Part shown: piece by piece, positions 16,528 through 23,144 of the stretch
Layout of the letters: each line of letters opens with the position of its first letter
Position numbering within the stretch: the first letter of the stretch is position 1
Notes under the pieces: generated by a model
The model's database searches: none
Seen by the model: only the letters and a program-made list of their open reading frames with translations
Told to the model about the DNA's origin: nothing
Source of the DNA: an uncultured Propionibacteriaceae bacterium
GTDB taxonomy: Bacteria; Actinomycetota; Actinomycetes; Propionibacteriales; Propionibacteriaceae
Direction of reading: 5' to 3'
Length of the DNA stretch: 35,078 nucleotides
NCBI GenBank assembly: GCA_937988865.1
Contig: CALKHV010000031.1
Location: forward strand, 1-35,078
Position numbers and translations under genes: made by a program

Positions 16528-16641
16528 ATGAAGGTTCAGCCGAGCGTCAAGAAGATCTGCGACAAGTGCAAGGTGATTCGCCGGCACGGTCGTGTGATGG
16601 TGATCTGCGACAACCCCCGCCACAAGCAGCGCCAGGGCTGA
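16528..16641 (+). CDS. rpmJ: 50S ribosomal protein L36 (bL36, zinc-binding form)
   Basis: 37-residue protein beginning MKVQPSVKKICDKCK and ending HKQRQG. It is the zinc-binding (C+) form: C11, C14, C27 and H32 are all present. It binds 23S rRNA in the large subunit. The gene is 67 nt after infA; GAAAG lies about 8 nt before the ATG. Its size and place between infA and rpsM are canonical. Confidence 0.96.
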   Translation: MKVQPSVKKICDKCKVIRRHGRVMVICDNPRHKQRQG

Positions 16642-16906
16642 GCCCAGGCTCTGGCCCGGCGGGCCGCAGCACCACGGGAGGGTCGATCGCCCACCCGTCA
16701 CAACTGAAACAACGTGCACGCAAGGTCGGAAGTCATTCCGGCTCCACCCCCGGACGAAGGCCGGGGCCCCGCCGGACCCATGTGGTCCATTGTGCAGCGG
16801 GGACGCGTCACGCCTCACACCTTCGCGGTTCACGACCGGACTCACACCCCAACGGGGCCTGCAGGAAACAGGGAGTCAGGACCGATTCATTGAAAGGTAC
16901 GCACCT
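16642..16906 (+). other. Long untranslated gap between rpmJ and rpsM
   Basis: 265 nt without a credible gene. It holds a GGCCC/GGGCC mini-hairpin just after rpmJ (about 16651-16663) and a hairpin CCCCGG/CCGGGG at 16748-16766 with a 7-nt loop. Neither has a T tract, so they look more like pausing or control structures than terminators. A gap here is common in actinobacteria and usually carries a second promoter for rpsM; I could not pick one out with confidence. Confidence 0.45.
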
Positions 16907-17281
16907 ATGGCACGCCTCATTGGAGTCGATCTCCCGCGCGAGAAGCGCCTCGAGATCGCGCTCACGTACATCTACGGTGTGGGACGCACCCGCGCCGCCC
17001 AAACCCTGGAAGCCACTGGCATCAGTGGCGACATCCGTGTTCACCAGCTGACCGACGAGCAGCTCGTCGCCCTTCGTGATCACATCGAGGGCAACTACGA
17101 GGTCGAAGGTGACCTCCGCCGCGAAGTCGCGGCCGACATCCGACGCAAGATCGAGATCGGTACCTATCAGGGCCGTCGTCACCGCAGTGGGTTGCCCGTC
17201 CGTGGACAGCGCACGCGCACGAACGCTCGTACCCGCAAGGGCAAGAAGAAGGCTGTCGCCGGCAAGAAGAAGGTTCGCTGA
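16907..17281 (+). CDS. rpsM: 30S ribosomal protein S13 (uS13)
   Basis: 124 residues, starting MARLIGVDLPREKRLEIALTYIYG and ending in a basic tail (ARTRKGKKKAVAGKKKVR region). It sits in the head of the small subunit and bridges to L5 and tRNA. The GRRHRSGLPVRGQRTRTNARTRKG segment is diagnostic. The ATG at 16907 has AAAGG 9 nt upstream; an earlier in-frame ATG adds residues unlike the family. Confidence 0.97.
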   Translation: MARLIGVDLPREKRLEIALTYIYGVGRTRAAQTLEATGISGDIRVHQLTDEQLVALRDHIEGNYEVEGDLRREVAADIRRKIEIGTYQGRRHRSGLPVRGQRTRTNARTRKGKKKAVAGKKKVR

Positions 17282-17333
17282 CTTCCGTCGGCTGAGCCCA
17301 CACACGTAGAACTCCAGGAGAGAACCGGAACTT

Positions 17334-17747
17334 ATGGCTACTGCAAGCCGCAAGGGCGCCACCGCCGCGAAGACGAAGGTGCGCCGCAAGGAAAAGAAGA
17401 ACATCGTGGCCGGTCAGGCCCACATCAAGAGCACGTTCAACAACACGATCATTGCCATCACCGATCCCACCGGTGCTGTGATCGCCTGGGCGTCCGCCGG
17501 CACTGTCGGCTTCAAGGGCTCCCGCAAGTCCACCCCGTACGCTGCGCAGATGGCCGCCGAGGCCGCTGGGCGTCGGGCCATGGACCACGGCATGAAGCGC
17601 GTCGACGTGTTCGTCAAGGGTCCCGGCTCCGGCCGTGAGACCGCCATCCGTTCGCTGGGAGCCGTCGGGCTGGAGGTCGGGGCCATCTCTGACGTCACCC
17701 CCGTGCCCCACAACGGTTGCCGCCCGCCCAAGCGCCGTCGCGTCTGA
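17334..17747 (+). CDS. rpsK: 30S ribosomal protein S11 (uS11)
   Basis: 137 residues. A basic N-terminal extension (ATASRKGATAAKTKVRRKEK) precedes the core with AHIKSTFNNTIIAITD and the C-terminal DVTPVPHNGCRPPKRRRV, both diagnostic. It forms part of the platform near the mRNA exit in the small subunit. AGGAG lies about 13 nt before the ATG, a rather wide spacing. It is 52 nt after rpsM. Confidence 0.97.
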   Translation: MATASRKGATAAKTKVRRKEKKNIVAGQAHIKSTFNNTIIAITDPTGAVIAWASAGTVGFKGSRKSTPYAAQMAAEAAGRRAMDHGMKRVDVFVKGPGSGRETAIRSLGAVGLEVGAISDVTPVPHNGCRPPKRRRV

Positions 17748-17768
17748 GAAGAAGAGGACTGAACCACA

Positions 17769-18374
17769 ATGGCCCGTTACACCGGACCCATGACCAAGAA
17801 GTCCCGTCGACTCGGGACCGACCTGGTCGGCAATGATCAGGCTTTCGAGCGTCGTCCCTACCCGCCCGGCGTTCACGGCCGCGGCCGCACGAAGGACTCC
17901 GAGTACTCGCTCCAGCTGCGCGAGAAGCAGAAGGCCCGCTTCGCGTACGGCGTGCTCGAGAAGCAGTTCCGTCGTTACTACCAGGAGGCGTCCCGCGTCC
18001 AGGGCAAGACGGGCGACATGCTGCTCCAGATTCTGGAGTCCCGTCTCGACAACGTGATCTACCGTGCAGGCTTTGCGGCCACGCGTCGTCAGGCCCGCCA
18101 GCTCGTCGTCCACGGTCACTTCACCGTCAACGGCCACAAGGTCAACATCCCGAGCTATCGCGTCTCTGCCCACGACGTCATCGACGTGCGCGAGAAGAGC
18201 CTCAACCTGCACCCGCTGGTCGTCGCCCGCGAGACCCACGGTGAGCGCGTCGTCCCGGCGTGGCTGGAGGTGCGTCCGAACAAGATGCGCATCCTCGTGC
18301 ACCAGCTCCCGACCCGTGAACAGATCACTGTTGACGTCTCGGAGCAGATGATCGTCGAGCTCTACTCCAAGTAG
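17769..18374 (+). CDS. rpsD: 30S ribosomal protein S4 (uS4, zinc-free form)
   Basis: 201 residues. The start MARYTGPMTKKSRRLG and the S4 RNA-binding domain (about 90-155, SRLDNVIYRAGFAATRRQARQLVVHGHF) identify it. There are no cysteines, so it is the zinc-independent form, in contrast to the zinc-binding L36 in the same operon. It is a primary assembly protein and, in some bacteria, the translational repressor of this operon. AGAGGA lies 9-10 nt before the ATG. Confidence 0.97.
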   Translation: MARYTGPMTKKSRRLGTDLVGNDQAFERRPYPPGVHGRGRTKDSEYSLQLREKQKARFAYGVLEKQFRRYYQEASRVQGKTGDMLLQILESRLDNVIYRAGFAATRRQARQLVVHGHFTVNGHKVNIPSYRVSAHDVIDVREKSLNLHPLVVARETHGERVVPAWLEVRPNKMRILVHQLPTREQITVDVSEQMIVELYSK

Positions 18375-18376
18375 TC

Positions 18377-18418
18377 CCTGCGTCCGCGGCCCCTGTGTGA
18401 CAGCGGGGGACGCGGGGC
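18377..18418 (+). promoter_or_regulatory. Long imperfect hairpin between rpsD and rpoA
   Basis: From the loop outward: CTGT/ACAG, a bulged C, CCC/GGG, an unpaired GCGG on the 5' side, GCGTCC (18381-18386) with GGACGC (18409-18414), a T-G wobble and CCC/GGG. About 17 pairs in total, starting 3 nt after the rpsD stop. No T tract follows, so it is probably an mRNA processing, stabilising or S4-control structure, not a terminator. The rest of the 120-nt gap shows only a small CCTCC/GGAGG palindrome and the rpoA ribosome site. Confidence 0.5.
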
Positions 18419-18496
18419 ACTCGTCTTGCCCTCCCCGGGAGGATCCCGGTGGAGTGTTCGCGCCGTCAAATGGTGGGCGGCGCGGGAAGGAAGAAC

Positions 18497-19513
18497 ATGC
18501 TCATCGCACAGCGCCCGTCCCTGACGGAAGAAGTCGTCGGCGAATACCGGTCACGTTTCGTGATCGAGCCGCTGGAGCCCGGCTTCGGTTACACGTTCGG
18601 CAACTCGCTGCGTCGCACCCTGCTCTCGTCCATCCCGGGCGCTGCCGTGACCAGCATCAAGGTTGAGGGCAACATGCACGAGTTCTCGACCATCGACGGC
18701 GTCGTCGAGGACCTCACCGAGATCATCCTGAACCTCAAGGGCCTGGTCATCTCGTCCGAAGAGGACGAGCCGGTCACGATGTACCTGCGCAAGGCCGGTG
18801 CCGGAGCGGTCACGGCAGCCGATATCGCCCCGCCCGCGGGGGTGGAGATCCACAACCCCGAGATGCACATCGCCACGCTGAACGACGCCGGCAAGATCGA
18901 GATGGAGCTCGTCGTCGAGCGCGGACGCGGCTACGTGTCGAGCGTCCTCAACAACGACCCCAACGCCGAGATCGGCCGCATCCCCGTTGATTCGATCTAC
19001 TCGCCGGTGCTCAAGGTCACCTACAAGGTCGAGGCGACCCGTGTCGAGCAGCGGACCGACTTCGACCGACTCATCGTCGACGTCGAGACCAAGCCGGCCA
19101 TCCGTCCGCGTGACGCCGTTGCCTCGGCCGGACGCACGCTCGTCGAGTTGTTCGGGCTCGCCCGCGAGCTCAACGTGGACGCCGAGGGTGTCGAAATCGG
19201 CCCGTCGCCCGTCGACGAGCAGCTCGCGGCAGACCTGGCCCTTCCGGTTGAGGACCTCAACCTGACGGTCCGTTCGTACAACTGCCTCAAGCGCGAGGGC
19301 ATCCACACGGTCGGTGAGCTGGTCAGCCACAGCGAGCAGGACCTCCTCGACATCCGTAACTTCGGTTCGAAGTCGATCGACGAGGTCAAGCTGAAGCTGC
19401 ACGAGATGGGCCTCGCCCTCAAGGATTCGGCCCCCGGCTTCGACCCGCTGAGCGCGGTCGAGCGCTATGACGAGGATCACGACGAGGACTTCGCCGAGAC
19501 CGAGCAGTACTGA
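18497..19513 (+). CDS. rpoA: DNA-directed RNA polymerase alpha subunit
   Basis: 338 residues; forms the dimer on which RNA polymerase assembles. The N-terminal domain (about 1-230) has EPLEPGFGYTFGNSLRRTLLSSIPGAAV, and the C-terminal domain (about 245-315) has the helix-hairpin-helix run LNLTVRSYNCLKREGI...IRNFGSKSIDEV that contacts UP elements and activators. An acidic tail ends in EDFAETEQY. The ATG at 18497 is 6 nt after GGAAGG; an in-frame ATG 48 nt upstream is not needed. It is separated from rpsD by a structured gap. Confidence 0.97.
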   Translation: MLIAQRPSLTEEVVGEYRSRFVIEPLEPGFGYTFGNSLRRTLLSSIPGAAVTSIKVEGNMHEFSTIDGVVEDLTEIILNLKGLVISSEEDEPVTMYLRKAGAGAVTAADIAPPAGVEIHNPEMHIATLNDAGKIEMELVVERGRGYVSSVLNNDPNAEIGRIPVDSIYSPVLKVTYKVEATRVEQRTDFDRLIVDVETKPAIRPRDAVASAGRTLVELFGLARELNVDAEGVEIGPSPVDEQLAADLALPVEDLNLTVRSYNCLKREGIHTVGELVSHSEQDLLDIRNFGSKSIDEVKLKLHEMGLALKDSAPGFDPLSAVERYDEDHDEDFAETEQY

Positions 19514-19566
19514 CCCGCACCGCAGACTTCACACCACAGACTGCAAGCTGAACCTGGAGACGAGAA

Positions 19567-20085
19567 ATGCCCAAGCCCACCAAGGGACCCCGCCTCGGCG
19601 GCAGCCCCGCCCACCAGCGGATCATCCTGGCCAATCTGGCCAGCCAGCTCTTCGAGCACGGCCGGATCACCACCACGGAGACCAAGGCGCGTCGCGTGCA
19701 GCCGCTCGCCGAGACGCTGATCACCAAGGCCAAGCGCGGCGACCTCGCGTCCCGTCGCCTGGTGCTGCAGACCATCACCGACCGCTCGGTCGTCGCGGTG
19801 CTCTTCGAGGAGATCGCCCCGAAGATGGAAGGCCGCGACGGCGGCTGCACCCGCATCACGAAGGTCGGCAACCGCAAGGGCGACAACGCGCCCATGGCGG
19901 TCATCGAGCTGGTGACCGAGAAGGTCAACCCGAAGCCGAAGGCCAAGCCGGTCGTCGCCGAGGCCCCCGTCGCCACGGCCCCCGTGGCCGACGTCGTCGA
20001 GGCGGAGGGTGTTGAAGCCGAGGACGCCGACGAGGCCGCTGCTGACGAGGTCACCGAGGCTGTTGAGGACGAGGCCAAGGCCTGA
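19567..20085 (+). CDS. rplQ: 50S ribosomal protein L17 (bL17) with long acidic tail
   Basis: 172 residues. The core (1-119) is standard: MPKPTKGPRLGGSPAHQRIILANLASQL...RRVQPLAETLITKAKRGDL...VGNRKGDNAPMAVIELV. Residues 120-172 form an Ala/Glu/Asp/Val-rich low-complexity tail with few basic residues. E. coli L17 has about 127 residues and no such tail; extensions are known in actinobacteria. GGAGA precedes the ATG. This is the last gene of the operon and a strong terminator follows. Confidence 0.96.
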   Translation: MPKPTKGPRLGGSPAHQRIILANLASQLFEHGRITTTETKARRVQPLAETLITKAKRGDLASRRLVLQTITDRSVVAVLFEEIAPKMEGRDGGCTRITKVGNRKGDNAPMAVIELVTEKVNPKPKAKPVVAEAPVATAPVADVVEAEGVEAEDADEAAADEVTEAVEDEAKA

Positions 20086-20098
20086 CGCAGGGATCACT

Positions 20099-20140
20099 GC
20101 ACGAACGCGGCACCCCCCGGGGTGCCGCGTTCGTGCTTGT
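20099..20140 (+). terminator. Rho-independent terminator of the ribosomal operon
   Basis: A perfect 18-bp stem (arms 20099-20116 and 20119-20136, each with GCACGAACGCGGCAC-type sequence) with a minimal CC loop, followed by TTGT. It lies 14 nt after the rplQ stop. Confidence 0.88.
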
Positions 20141-20280
20141 CAGAGCGGTTTTGGTTCGTCCACTTCTTGGACACGCGTCCCACTGATCGACTCACTCGGC
20201 TACTTTGTGGCCTGACCGCGCCGGTGGGCCCGGACACTGTGGACGCCCGTCGCGTCCAGACCTTGAAGGGGTAGGAAATC
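20141..20280 (+). promoter_or_regulatory. 5' region of the TrpX-like ABC operon with a hairpin before the start
   Basis: 140 nt. A perfect 7-bp hairpin, TGGACGC (20240-20246) with GCGTCCA (20252-20258) around CCGTC, lies about 20 nt before the ATG and next to the purine-rich ribosome region (GAAGGGGTAGGA). A smaller GTCC/GGAC hairpin is near 20158-20172. No promoter stands out. I saw no T-box or other named riboswitch consensus. Confidence 0.4.
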
Positions 20281-21246
20281 ATGCGTAAGCGCGCACTTGC
20301 CGTCGCCGCGGCGATGTTGTTGATCGCCGGCTGTGGCTCCTCGGACGACAGCACGACGAAGAGTGTCGAGATCGGCATCTCGCAGATCGTGTCGCACCCG
20401 TCGCTGGACCTCGTCCGCTCGGGCTTCCAGGACCGCATGAAGGAACTCGGGTACGTCGAGGGCACGAATGTGACCTACGACTACCAGAACCCCCAGGGTG
20501 ACCAGGCAGCTCTCACCAACATCGCGAACACGTTCACCGACAAGGATCTGGTCGTCGCCATCTCGACGCCCGTCGCCCAGGCGATGGCACAGGCTGTCAC
20601 CGACAAGCCGATCCTCTTTGCGGCCGTGACCGACCCTGTGGCCGCCGGCCTCGTGACCTCGTGGGAGAAGCCCGGGGCCAACATCACCGGGACGTCCGAC
20701 ATGAACCCCATCGACGAGCAGCTCGCCCTCGTGAAGGACGTCGCCCCGGACGCCAAGACCGTGGGCATCGTCTACTCCTCGGCGGAGTCGAACTCCGAGG
20801 TGCAGGTCACCATGGCCAAGGCGGCTGCGGCCAAGATGGGACTCGAGATCAAGACCGCCACCGTGACCAACTCCTCCGAGGTCCAGCAGGCCGCCAAGTC
20901 CCTCGACGTTGACGCGTTCTACGTGCCGACCGACAACACGGTCGTCTCGGCGCTGGAGTCGCTCCTGCAGGTGGCCGAGGCGTCCAAGACCCCGGTCGTC
21001 AGCGCGGACGGTGACTCGGTGAAGCGCGGAGTCCTCGCGTCCGTCGCTGTCGACTACTACAAGATGGGGCAGCAGACGGCCGACATGGCCGTCAAGATCC
21101 TGAAGGATGGCGTCAAGCCCGCCGACATCCCGGTCGAGACCCAGTCGGAGTACTCCATCGTCATCAACCCGGCCGCTGCGACCCGCATCGGGATCACCCT
21201 GCCCGAGTCGCTGACGTCCCGGGCCACTGAAACCATCACCGGCTGA
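20281..21246 (+). CDS. ABC transporter substrate-binding lipoprotein (TrpX-like, ABC_sub_bind)
   Basis: 321 residues. The signal peptide ends in the lipobox IAGC with C18. The body has the ABC_sub_bind look: VEIGISQIVSHPSLDLVRSGFQDRMKELGY near the start, VVAISTPVAQAMAQAV and KPILFAAVTDPVAAGLV in the middle, and VGIVYSSAESNSEVQV later. Relatives such as TrpX are linked to tryptophan or tyrosine uptake in streptococci, so an aromatic amino acid or similar small ligand is a fair guess. It precedes a BPD_transp_2 permease and an ATPase, making a complete importer. Confidence 0.92.
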   Translation: MRKRALAVAAAMLLIAGCGSSDDSTTKSVEIGISQIVSHPSLDLVRSGFQDRMKELGYVEGTNVTYDYQNPQGDQAALTNIANTFTDKDLVVAISTPVAQAMAQAVTDKPILFAAVTDPVAAGLVTSWEKPGANITGTSDMNPIDEQLALVKDVAPDAKTVGIVYSSAESNSEVQVTMAKAAAAKMGLEIKTATVTNSSEVQQAAKSLDVDAFYVPTDNTVVSALESLLQVAEASKTPVVSADGDSVKRGVLASVAVDYYKMGQQTADMAVKILKDGVKPADIPVETQSEYSIVINPAAATRIGITLPESLTSRATETITG

Positions 21247-21273
21247 TCCCGGCCCGCGTGACGAGAGGCTGAC

Positions 21274-22182
21274 GTGATCATCGCCCTGGAGCTCGGGCTC
21301 CTCTACGCCATCATGGCGCTGGGGGTCTACCTCACCTACCGGGTGCTGGACTTCCCCGACCTCACGGTCGACGGCTCGTTCACCACAGGCGCCTCGGTTG
21401 CGGCCGTGATGATCATCGCGGGCGTCCACCCGATCCTCGCCAGCCTGGCGGCCGTGGTGGCCGGCATGGCGGCGGGCACGGTGACGGGGCTGCTGCACAC
21501 CGCAGGACGCATCAACCCGCTGCTCGCCGGCATCCTCACCCAGATCGCGCTCTACTCGATCAACCTGCGCATCATGGGGAAAGCGAACCTCCCCCTGCTG
21601 CGGCAGACCACGATCTTCACCCCGCTGCGCGAGAACGACCTCATCGGCACCTGGGTGAGCGTGGGCATCCTCGCCCTGCTGGTCACTGTCGTGATGCTGG
21701 TCCTCGACTGGTTCCTGGCCACGGACATCGGGGTGGCACTGAGGGCGACAGGCGACAACGAACCCATGGCCCGCAGCCAGGGCATCAGCACCGAGCGCGT
21801 CAAGGTCTACGGGCTGGCAATCTCCAACGGACTGGTGGGCGGCTGTGGTGCGCTCGTGGCGCAGTTCCAGGGCTTCGCCGACATCTCGATGGGCATCGGC
21901 CTCATCGTGGCCGGGTTGGCGTCCGTGATCGTCGGGCAGGCGATCTTCGGGTCGCGGACGGTCTGGATCGCCACGTTGGCCGTGGTCCTGGGTTCCGTCA
22001 TCTACCGGGGCGTCATCCAGGTGGCCCTCAACGTCGGATTCAACCCGAACGACATGAAGCTCATCTCGGCCGTGCTCGTCGTCGTGGCGATGGTGCTGCC
22101 CAGGTGGGCACCACTGCGCCACTGGCGGTCGAAGAGGCGGGCCCGCCGGGACGCTTCCGTGGCGGGGGAGGTCGCGGTCTGA
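21274..22182 (+). CDS. ABC transporter permease (BPD_transp_2 family)
   Basis: 302 residues with about eight transmembrane segments. The start MIIALELGLLYAIMALGVYLTYRVLDFPDLTVDGSFTTGA matches the permeases paired with ABC_sub_bind lipoproteins. DIGVALRATGDNEPMARSQGIS is the cytosolic coupling loop conserved in branched-chain-type permeases. The GTG start at 21274 has GAGAGG 6 nt upstream. Basic residues close the C-terminus. The stop overlaps the ATPase ATG by one base (TGATG). Confidence 0.92.
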   Translation: MIIALELGLLYAIMALGVYLTYRVLDFPDLTVDGSFTTGASVAAVMIIAGVHPILASLAAVVAGMAAGTVTGLLHTAGRINPLLAGILTQIALYSINLRIMGKANLPLLRQTTIFTPLRENDLIGTWVSVGILALLVTVVMLVLDWFLATDIGVALRATGDNEPMARSQGISTERVKVYGLAISNGLVGGCGALVAQFQGFADISMGIGLIVAGLASVIVGQAIFGSRTVWIATLAVVLGSVIYRGVIQVALNVGFNPNDMKLISAVLVVVAMVLPRWAPLRHWRSKRRARRDASVAGEVAV

Positions 22183-22976
22183 TGCTCGAACTCACCGGCG
22201 TCACCAAGACCTTCTTCCCGCACACCGTCAACGAGCGGGTTGCCCTCCGCTCGGTCGACCTGACCCTCACCGAGGGCGACTTCGTCACGGTCATCGGATC
22301 GAACGGAGCGGGCAAGTCCACGCTCCTCAACGTCGTTGCCGGACGCCACGTCCCCGAGCAGGGGATGGTCCGTCTCGACGGGCACGACGTCACGAAGCAA
22401 CCCGAGTACAAGCGGGCCCGCATCGTCGCGCGCGTCTTCCAGGATCCCATGGCGGGCACGGCTCCTCACCTGACGATCGAGGAGAATCTCGCCGTCGCGA
22501 CCGTCCGTGGACGCGGGGGTGGCCTGGGGCTGGCAGTGACCCGTCGGCGGCGTGAGCGGTTCCGTGAGGAGTTGACCACCCTCGAACTCGGGCTGGAGGA
22601 CCGACTCACCACTGTGGTCGGGATGTTGTCGGGCGGGCAGCGGCAGGCCTTGAGCCTGCTGATGGCCACCTTCCTGGAACCCCGGATCCTCCTGCTTGAC
22701 GAGCACACGGCCGCGCTCGATCCCGCCCGCGCTGAGTTGATCAGTCGTCTCACCACCGCGGCCGTGGAACGCCATCACCTGACCGCCCTCATGGTCACGC
22801 ACAACATGAAGCAGGCCCTCGACATGGGTAACCGGCTCATCATGATGCACGACGGTGAGATCATCCTCGACGTCGACTCCGCAGCCAAGGAGGGGATGAC
22901 ACCCCAGACGTTGCTCGACGAGTTCTCCCGGATCAAGGGTGCTGTGCTCTCGGACCGGACGCTGCTGCAGGACTGA
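22182..22976 (+). CDS. ABC transporter ATP-binding protein of the TrpX-like importer
   Basis: 264 residues. Walker A GSNGAGKST at 39-47, signature LSGGQRQAL, Walker B ILLLDEHTAALDP and the switch histidine in MVTHNM are all present. The ATG at 22182 overlaps the permease stop and has GGAGG about 11 nt upstream; the in-frame start at 22104 lies inside the permease and is rejected. Only one ATPase is present, so it should act as a homodimer with two copies of the single permease. Confidence 0.93.
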   Translation: MLELTGVTKTFFPHTVNERVALRSVDLTLTEGDFVTVIGSNGAGKSTLLNVVAGRHVPEQGMVRLDGHDVTKQPEYKRARIVARVFQDPMAGTAPHLTIEENLAVATVRGRGGGLGLAVTRRRRERFREELTTLELGLEDRLTTVVGMLSGGQRQALSLLMATFLEPRILLLDEHTAALDPARAELISRLTTAAVERHHLTALMVTHNMKQALDMGNRLIMMHDGEIILDVDSAAKEGMTPQTLLDEFSRIKGAVLSDRTLLQD

Positions 22977-22984
22977 GCAGGCTT

Positions 22985-23012
22985 CTGCCGCCCCACCTGC
23001 GGCGGTTTCCTT
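22985..23012 (+). terminator. Possible terminator after the ABC importer operon
   Basis: A 7-bp stem (22985-22991 with 22999-23005, one T-G pair) with a 7-nt loop is followed by TTTCCTT, 8 nt after the ATPase stop. It is a plausible weak terminator. It uses bases that also pair in the larger fold at 22992-23093, so the two structures exclude each other. Confidence 0.4.
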
Positions 23013-23093
23013 GAGGACGCAGGGAAGCGGCCCGTCCTGCGTCCGATTCTGGGTGCGTTGGCTGACCACGCAAGGAAACCCGCCTTCGGTGGG
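22992..23093 (+). ncRNA. Candidate structured RNA element with three paired arms
   Basis: Complementary segments nest in order. Closing stem: CCCACC (22992-22997) with GGTGGG (23088-23093); after a 3x3 internal loop, a 13-bp stem of 23001-23013 (GGCGGTTTCCTTG) with 23071-23084, one bulged C. Arm 1: GGACGCAGG (23015-23023) with CCTGCGTCC (23036-23044), 9 perfect pairs, 12-nt loop. Arm 2: TGCGTTGG (23054-23061) with CCACGCA (23066-23072), one bulged T, CTGA loop, sharing its last two bases with the closing stem. The fold is nearly symmetric, so the strand is uncertain. It could be a 3'-UTR RNA, a small RNA, a riboswitch-like switch (hairpin 22985-23005 is an alternative) or a cruciform DNA element. 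I do not recognise a known family. Confidence 0.5.
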
Positions 23094-23113
23094 AGATGAC
23101 CCGAGATGGCGAC

Positions 23114-23119
23114 TAGGCT
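23114..23119 (+). promoter_or_regulatory. Candidate -10 box for the glycosyltransferase operon
   Basis: TAGGCT, about 20 nt downstream of the structured element. A start near 23126 would give a short leader containing only the GAGGAG ribosome site. No clear -35. If used, the structured element is outside this mRNA. Confidence 0.35.
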
Positions 23120-23144
23120 CCAAGGGAACGATTGAGGAGCCCTC

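Noticed and set aside
20141..20280. T-box or tryptophan-type riboswitch before the TrpX-like operon
   Set aside because: No T-box consensus (GGTGG-ACCGCG type) and no specifier-loop-like stem; only small hairpins.
20200..22122. 640-codon minus-strand frame opposite the TrpX-like lipoprotein and permease
   Set aside because: Asp/Arg/His/Val-rich shadow translation; the plus-strand genes show lipobox, membrane segments and operon overlaps.
22985..23084. Hammerhead-type ribozyme reading of the three-arm element
   Set aside because: The three-way shape invited it, but the conserved CUGANGA and GAAA junction strands are not in the right places.
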